Of a stretch of 64,000 nucleotides of DNA, positions 60,198 to 64,000 are shown piece after piece (position 1 is the first letter of the stretch; the number at the start of each line of letters is the position of its first letter). The stretch is from contig CAVUWX010000003.1 of NCBI GenBank assembly GCA_963745205.1, positions 237,299 through 301,298 of the forward strand, in the 5' to 3' direction. The notes beneath the pieces are model-generated. The model was not told the DNA's origin and did not search any database. It saw nothing but the letters and a program-made list of their open reading frames with translations. The position numbers and the translations under genes are program-made. This stretch comes from Hyphomicrobium_A sp963745205 (GTDB lineage: Bacteria > Pseudomonadota > Alphaproteobacteria > Rhizobiales > Hyphomicrobiaceae).

Positions 60198-60761
60198 ATG
60201 GCTGCGACGATGGACCTGCGCGGCAGACTGCACCAGAGCTGGGGCTGGCTCCTCGCTCTCGGCGTCGTGCTCATCCTGTTTGGCGGCCTCATCCTGACGA
60301 CGCCGCTCGGCGTCATAACGGCGACACTCACGACCGAGATCTGGATCGCGGCGGCCCTCGTCGTCGCCGGCGTTCTGCAACTCGCGCACGGGCTCAAGGC
60401 CGAGGGCTGGAGCGCCCGCTCCTGGCAGATGCTGGGCGGCGCCGCCTTCATCATCGGCGGCCTGCTGATCTTTCTCGATCCGACCTTCGGGCTCGTCTCC
60501 ATCACCATGATCGTCGCGGCGACGCTCGTCGCCCAGGGCATCACCTCGCTCCTTGTCAGCGGCGGCGTCCCCGACTGGGGCGGCCGCAAGTGGCTTGTGC
60601 TCTCGGCCGTCGTCTCGATCGTTGCCGGACTGCTCGTGCTCTTCGACCTGCCATCCTCCGCCGGCTGGACCCTAGGCACCATCGTCGGCGCAGTGCTTTT
60701 CCTGCAGGGCGTCAGCCTGACGCTGCTCGGCCTCGATGTGCGCCGCGCCGCCCAGGCGTAG
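60198..60761 (+). CDS. hdeD: HdeD-family (DUF308) membrane protein
   Basis: 187 residues with GACAGGAGGT upstream. Six membrane helices arranged as three pairs (WGWLLALGVVLILFGGLILTTPLGVITATL, LLIFLDPTFGLVSITMIVAATLVAQGI, SAVVSIVAGLLVLFDLPSSAGWTLGTIVGAVLFLQG in order). The (A/G)-rich helices with LLGLDVRR at the end fit the HdeD acid-resistance membrane family. In E. coli hdeD supports acid resistance at high density; function here is by analogy. Confidence 0.85.
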   Translation: MAATMDLRGRLHQSWGWLLALGVVLILFGGLILTTPLGVITATLTTEIWIAAALVVAGVLQLAHGLKAEGWSARSWQMLGGAAFIIGGLLIFLDPTFGLVSITMIVAATLVAQGITSLLVSGGVPDWGGRKWLVLSAVVSIVAGLLVLFDLPSSAGWTLGTIVGAVLFLQGVSLTLLGLDVRRAAQA

Positions 60762-60865
60762 CGGCTGCCAGCGCTCGCACTACCCATTTTGGCGCCTGGG
60801 CTACCGTTATCCGGCAGGCTGAGCTATCACGCTGGCCTGAAACCAATTGATCAGCGCCGCAAGCG

Positions 60866-62032
60866 ATGAGCACGAAGGTAAGATCCGCCGAGGAAACTGC
60901 GATCGCGTCAGCGCGCCCCGAATGGGCGAAGGCGAAGCGCATCGTCGTCAAGATCGGCTCGGCACTGCTGGCCGACCGAACGACCGGAGCGCTCAAGGAG
61001 GCGTGGCTCGCGTCCCTCGTCGACGACGTCGCCACGCTCGCCGCTGCGGGCAAGGAAATCGTGCTGGTGTCCTCGGGCGCGATCGCGCTCGGCCGCCACG
61101 CCTTGAAGCTTCCCAAGGGTGCGCTTGAGCTAGAGCAGAGCCAGGCCGCAGCCGCGGTCGGCCAGATCGGGCTCGCCCGCGCCTACCAAGAGCTCGCGCG
61201 CGCCCGCGGGCTCGTCGCCGCGCAGATCCTGGTCACGCTCGGCGACACCGAGCAGCGCCGCCGCTACCTCAACGCCCGCCACACCATCGAGACGTTGCTT
61301 GCGCTCAAGGCCATCCCCGTCGTCAACGAGAACGATACGGTCGCGACCACCGAGATCCGCTACGGCGACAACGACCGCCTCTCGGCGCGCGTCGCCTCCA
61401 TGGTGTCAGCCGACTGCCTCGTACTGCTGTCCGATGTCGACGGCCTCTACACGGCACCGCCCGGCGGCAAGCAGGCGGGGAAGCGCCTCGACGTCGTCAC
61501 CGCCATTACCCCCGAGATCGAGGCGATGGCGGGCGACGCCGGCACCGAGCTGTCCAAAGGCGGCATGAAGACCAAGATCGAGGCGGCGAAGATCGCTCTC
61601 GGCGCGGGCACGCACATGGTGATCTCGAGCGGCAAGGTGCAGAACCCCTTGAAGGCGATCGCCGACGGCGCGCCCTGCACGTGGTTCCTCGCACCCTCCG
61701 ACCCGCTGACCGCCAAAAAGCGCTGGATCGCGGGCCAACTCGAGCCCAAGGGACACATCTACGTCGACGCCGGGGCCGAGAGAGCTCTCGCGGCGGGCAA
61801 GAGCCTGCTACCTGCGGGCGTGGCACGCATCGAGGGTGCCTTCGACCGCGGCGACGCGGTGGTCATTCGCTCAGCTGACGGGCGCGAACTGGGCCGCGGC
61901 CTCATCGCCTATGCGAAGGCCGATGCAGAGCGTATCATCGGCAGAAAGAGCAGCGAAATCGCCGCGATCCTCGGCGTCTCTCGCTGCGACGAGCTCATCC
62001 ACCGCGACGACATGGCACTCAATAGAACCTAG
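60866..62032 (+). CDS. proB: Glutamate 5-kinase
   Basis: 388 residues. First step of proline synthesis. The amino-acid kinase domain (residues 20-265): RIVVKIGSALLADRTTG, LVSSGAIALGRHALKL, VPVVNENDTVATTEIRYGDNDRLSARVA region, and GTELSKGGMKTKIEAAKIALGAG. A C-terminal PUA domain (about 290-375) follows. Residues 1-19 are a variable extension before the kinase. proA starts 8 bases after the stop. Confidence 0.96.
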   Translation: MSTKVRSAEETAIASARPEWAKAKRIVVKIGSALLADRTTGALKEAWLASLVDDVATLAAAGKEIVLVSSGAIALGRHALKLPKGALELEQSQAAAAVGQIGLARAYQELARARGLVAAQILVTLGDTEQRRRYLNARHTIETLLALKAIPVVNENDTVATTEIRYGDNDRLSARVASMVSADCLVLLSDVDGLYTAPPGGKQAGKRLDVVTAITPEIEAMAGDAGTELSKGGMKTKIEAAKIALGAGTHMVISSGKVQNPLKAIADGAPCTWFLAPSDPLTAKKRWIAGQLEPKGHIYVDAGAERALAAGKSLLPAGVARIEGAFDRGDAVVIRSADGRELGRGLIAYAKADAERIIGRKSSEIAAILGVSRCDELIHRDDMALNRT

Positions 62033-62040
62033 CTAAGGCC

Positions 62041-63336
62041 ATGAACAAACCCGAGCGCATCGAGAAGAATTTGGCATCCACCGCGGAGCTTATGCATGCG
62101 ATGGGGAAAAGCGCGCGTGCCGCCGCCCGCGAGTTGGCGCTCGCTTCGACGGACGCAAAGAACGCGGCGTTGCGCGCCGCGGCGCAGGCGCTGCGCAAGG
62201 CGACGCCCACCATACTCGCCGCCAACGCCAAGGACATCGCCGCTGCGCGGGAAGCCGGCCGCCCGGCGGCGTTCATCGACCGGCTCATGCTGGACGAAGC
62301 GCGGGTCGCGGCCATAGCCAAGGGCCTAGACGAGATCGCCGAGTTGCCCGATCCGGTCGGCACGGTGCTCGCGCATTGGAAGCGGCCGAACGGGCTCGAT
62401 TTCGAGCGTGTACGCGTGCCGCTCGGCGTCATCGGCATCATCTACGAAAGCCGCCCAAACGTGACGGCGGATGCCGGCGCGCTGGCGCTGAAAGCGGGCA
62501 ACGCGGCGATCCTGCGCGGCGGCTCCGAAAGCCACCACTCCGCGCGCGCCATCGAGGCCTGCCTTGCCGAAGGCCTCAAGGCCGCCAAGCTTCCTGCCGC
62601 CGCGATAGGGCTCGTGCCCACGACCGACCGCGATGCCGTTGGACATATGCTCGCGGGCTTGAGCGGCTCAATCGACGTGATCGTGCCCCGCGGCGGTAAG
62701 AGCCTAGTCGAGCGCGTGCAGAAGGAGGCGCGCGTGCCCGTGTTCGCGCACCTCGAAGGCGTGTGCCACACCTACGTCGACCGCGACGCCGATCTCGACA
62801 TGGCGGTGCGCGTCGTGCTCAACGCCAAGATGCGGCGCACCGGCGTGTGCGGGGCAACCGAAACGCTGCTCGTCGATCGCGAAGCGCCGCCCACGGTGCT
62901 GCCGACTCTGGTCAAGGTGCTGCTGGAAACGGGCTGTGAGGTCCGCGGCGACAAGGCCGTGCAAAAGACGGACAAGCGCGTCAAGGTGGCGACCGAGGCC
63001 GACTGGGGGACCGAGTACCTCGACGCCATCATCGCGGTGAAAACCGTAGCCGGCGTCGAGGAGGCTATTGAGCATATCACCAAATTCGGCACGCAGCACA
63101 CCGACGCCATCATCACGGCCAACGCCGCCACCGCCGAGCGCTTTTTGAAGGCAGTCAATTCCGCGATCGTCTTGCACAACGCCTCGACGCAGTTCGCCGA
63201 CGGCGGCGAATTCGGCTTCGGTGCCGAGATCGGCATCGCCACCGGCAAGTTGCACGCGCGCGGACCCGTGGGCGTGGAGCAACTGACGACCTTCAAGTAC
63301 GTGGTGCGTGGCTCAGGCCAAATCCGCCCGAGGTAG
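62041..63336 (+). CDS. proA: Glutamate-5-semialdehyde dehydrogenase
   Basis: 431 residues. It reduces glutamyl-5-phosphate in proline synthesis. LGVIGIIYESRPNVTADAGALALKAGNAAILRGGSE and the catalytic Cys in RRTGVCGATETLLVD are diagnostic, with HNASTQFADGGEFGFGAEIGI near the end. It is coupled to proB in one operon. The common downstream neighbour nadD is not here. Confidence 0.96.
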   Translation: MNKPERIEKNLASTAELMHAMGKSARAAARELALASTDAKNAALRAAAQALRKATPTILAANAKDIAAAREAGRPAAFIDRLMLDEARVAAIAKGLDEIAELPDPVGTVLAHWKRPNGLDFERVRVPLGVIGIIYESRPNVTADAGALALKAGNAAILRGGSESHHSARAIEACLAEGLKAAKLPAAAIGLVPTTDRDAVGHMLAGLSGSIDVIVPRGGKSLVERVQKEARVPVFAHLEGVCHTYVDRDADLDMAVRVVLNAKMRRTGVCGATETLLVDREAPPTVLPTLVKVLLETGCEVRGDKAVQKTDKRVKVATEADWGTEYLDAIIAVKTVAGVEEAIEHITKFGTQHTDAIITANAATAERFLKAVNSAIVLHNASTQFADGGEFGFGAEIGIATGKLHARGPVGVEQLTTFKYVVRGSGQIRPR

Positions 63337-63361
63337 CTTCGGTCCCACAAGGGGGTTGTCG

Positions 63362-63580
63362 ATGTCCCGCGTCATTGTTTGCATTGCCGTCGCAATTGTC
63401 GTCGCAACGCTGGTAGCGCCCGCAGAGGCGCGCGGCAAGCAGCCGGGAAGGCTCGCGGAAATACCACTGAAGGACTGCACGCGCTTTAACGGTCGCTGGG
63501 GCTATTATGGCAATCCCTGGTGCACCCCGGCCGAGCAGCTTCGCTGGGACCGCTGGGACGCGCGCCGCACTGGCCACTGA
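63362..63580 (+). CDS. Small secreted protein, unknown function
   Basis: 72 residues from ATG 63362 with AAGGGGG 7 bases upstream. A signal peptide of about 24 residues (MSRVIVCIAVAIVVATLVAP, AEA) precedes a short mature part with CTRFNGRWGYYGNPWCTPAEQ, containing two Cys that may form a disulphide and several Trp. It is 25 bases downstream of proA. No family recognised. Confidence 0.75.
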   Translation: MSRVIVCIAVAIVVATLVAPAEARGKQPGRLAEIPLKDCTRFNGRWGYYGNPWCTPAEQLRWDRWDARRTGH

Positions 63581-63665
63581 CACGAACTCAACAGCGCGCC
63601 TCCGTCTTGCCGGATTGCCGTGGCGGGCTTAGAGAGCCCAGGCTCGCGCAACGCCGGAGACGTCG

Positions 63666-64000
63666 ATGCTCAAGAAGATCTTTATCGCTGTCGTACTACT
63701 CATCGCGGGCTTCGCGGGGGTGGTCGCGCTGCAGCCCTCGGAGTTCCACGTCGAGCGTAAGGCAACCATCGCCGCGCCACCGGCCGCGGTATTCGCTCAC
63801 GTCGACGACCTGCACAAGTGGGAGGCGTGGTCGCCGTGGGCGAAGCTCGATCCCAACGCCAAGGTCGGCTACGAGGGCGCGCCGGCCGGCAAGGGCGCGG
63901 CTTTTACCTGGGTCGGCAACGACAAGGTCGGCGAAGGGCGCATGACCATCGTCGAGAGCCGACCGGCCGAGTTTGTCGACATCAAGGTCGATTTCACCAG
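63666..64000 (+). CDS. SRPBCC-family (polyketide cyclase-like) protein, truncated by the window
   Basis: 111 residues are visible; the gene runs off the right edge. A hydrophobic N-terminus (MLKKIFIAVVLLIAGFAGVVAL) anchors or exports the protein. HVERKATIAAPPAAVFAHVDDLHKWEAWSPWAKLDPNAKVGYEG is the START/SRPBCC fold start, common in small hydrophobic-ligand-binding proteins. Function unknown. Confidence 0.85.
   Translation, partial: MLKKIFIAVVLLIAGFAGVVALQPSEFHVERKATIAAPPAAVFAHVDDLHKWEAWSPWAKLDPNAKVGYEGAPAGKGAAFTWVGNDKVGEGRMTIVESRPAEFVDIKVDFT

Noticed and set aside
1..64000. CRISPR arrays, prophage or defence island
   Set aside because: No regularly spaced direct repeats, no cas, phage structural, toxin-antitoxin or restriction genes were recognised.

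Overview
The window reads as a chromosomal segment of a GC-rich alphaproteobacterium of the order Hyphomicrobiales (Rhizobiales). The evidence is gene content and order: infC/rpmI/rplT/pheS; hpt-cpdR-ftsE-ftsX-ydcF-plsC followed by chaC-tyrC-hisC and metX-metW; phaB-phaA divergent from phaR; zur-znuC-znuB; rplU-rpmA-GNAT-obgE and proB-proA. A genus cannot be fixed by eye; a Hyphomicrobium-like relative is a guess.

Layout. 0-4 kb: translation genes on the minus strand (pheS start, rplT, rpmI, a secreted Pro/Ala-rich protein, infC with an ATC start) and an HCF101-like Mrp fused to DUF971. 4-8 kb: a TRAP transporter (dctQ, dctM, convergent dctP of TakP type). 8-11.5 kb: molybdenum cofactor genes (mobA, mobB, moaA) and two unknown membrane proteins. 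11.5-16 kb: cpdR, hpt, ftsEX, a DUF218 protein, plsC. 16-19 kb: a B12-dependent ribonucleotide reductase behind a strong sigma70-like promoter. 19-26 kb: chaC, tyrC, hisC, metX, metW, a methyltransferase, gloB, a DUF985 cupin. 26-31 kb: a NYN-LOTUS RNA-processing type protein and the PHB genes phaB, phaA, phaR. 31-38.6 kb: rpmF, mtgA, an Omp25-like barrel, an EF-hand lipoprotein, ispG, znuB, znuC, zur. 38.8-44.8 kb: an atypical thiolase, a 1077-residue membrane/coiled-coil protein with a tandem repeated C-terminal domain, a secreted PDZ protein and a fumarylacetoacetase-family hydrolase.

44.8-53.4 kb is the accessory part. It holds long gene-free stretches, an IS110-family (IS1111-group) insertion sequence, an outer-membrane protein gene broken at a poly-G tract, a tRNA T-arm remnant, tRNA-Ser(CGA), a GbsR/MarR-like regulator with a palindrome over its start codon, and three adjacent genes (transglutaminase, creD, an Ntn hydrolase) that each carry one or two single-base frameshifts. 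53.7-64 kb returns to core genes: rplU, rpmA, a GNAT, obgE, a CHASE4-GGDEF-EAL protein, a FAD oxidoreductase, an HdeD-like protein, proB, proA, a small secreted protein and an SRPBCC protein cut by the window end.

The strongest structural finding is in the IS. The 220-base non-coding stretch downstream of the transposase contains, in the correct order and strand sense, four short segments matching the left target flank, the right target flank, the right IS end and the left IS end. All four overlap a common AT dinucleotide, so the bridge (seek) RNA guides, the original target and the IS boundaries can be assigned from sequence alone. Other points of note are the tandem repeat in the 1077-residue protein, the apparently leaderless, palindrome-covered regulator gene, the NYN-LOTUS protein, and the cluster of frameshifts.
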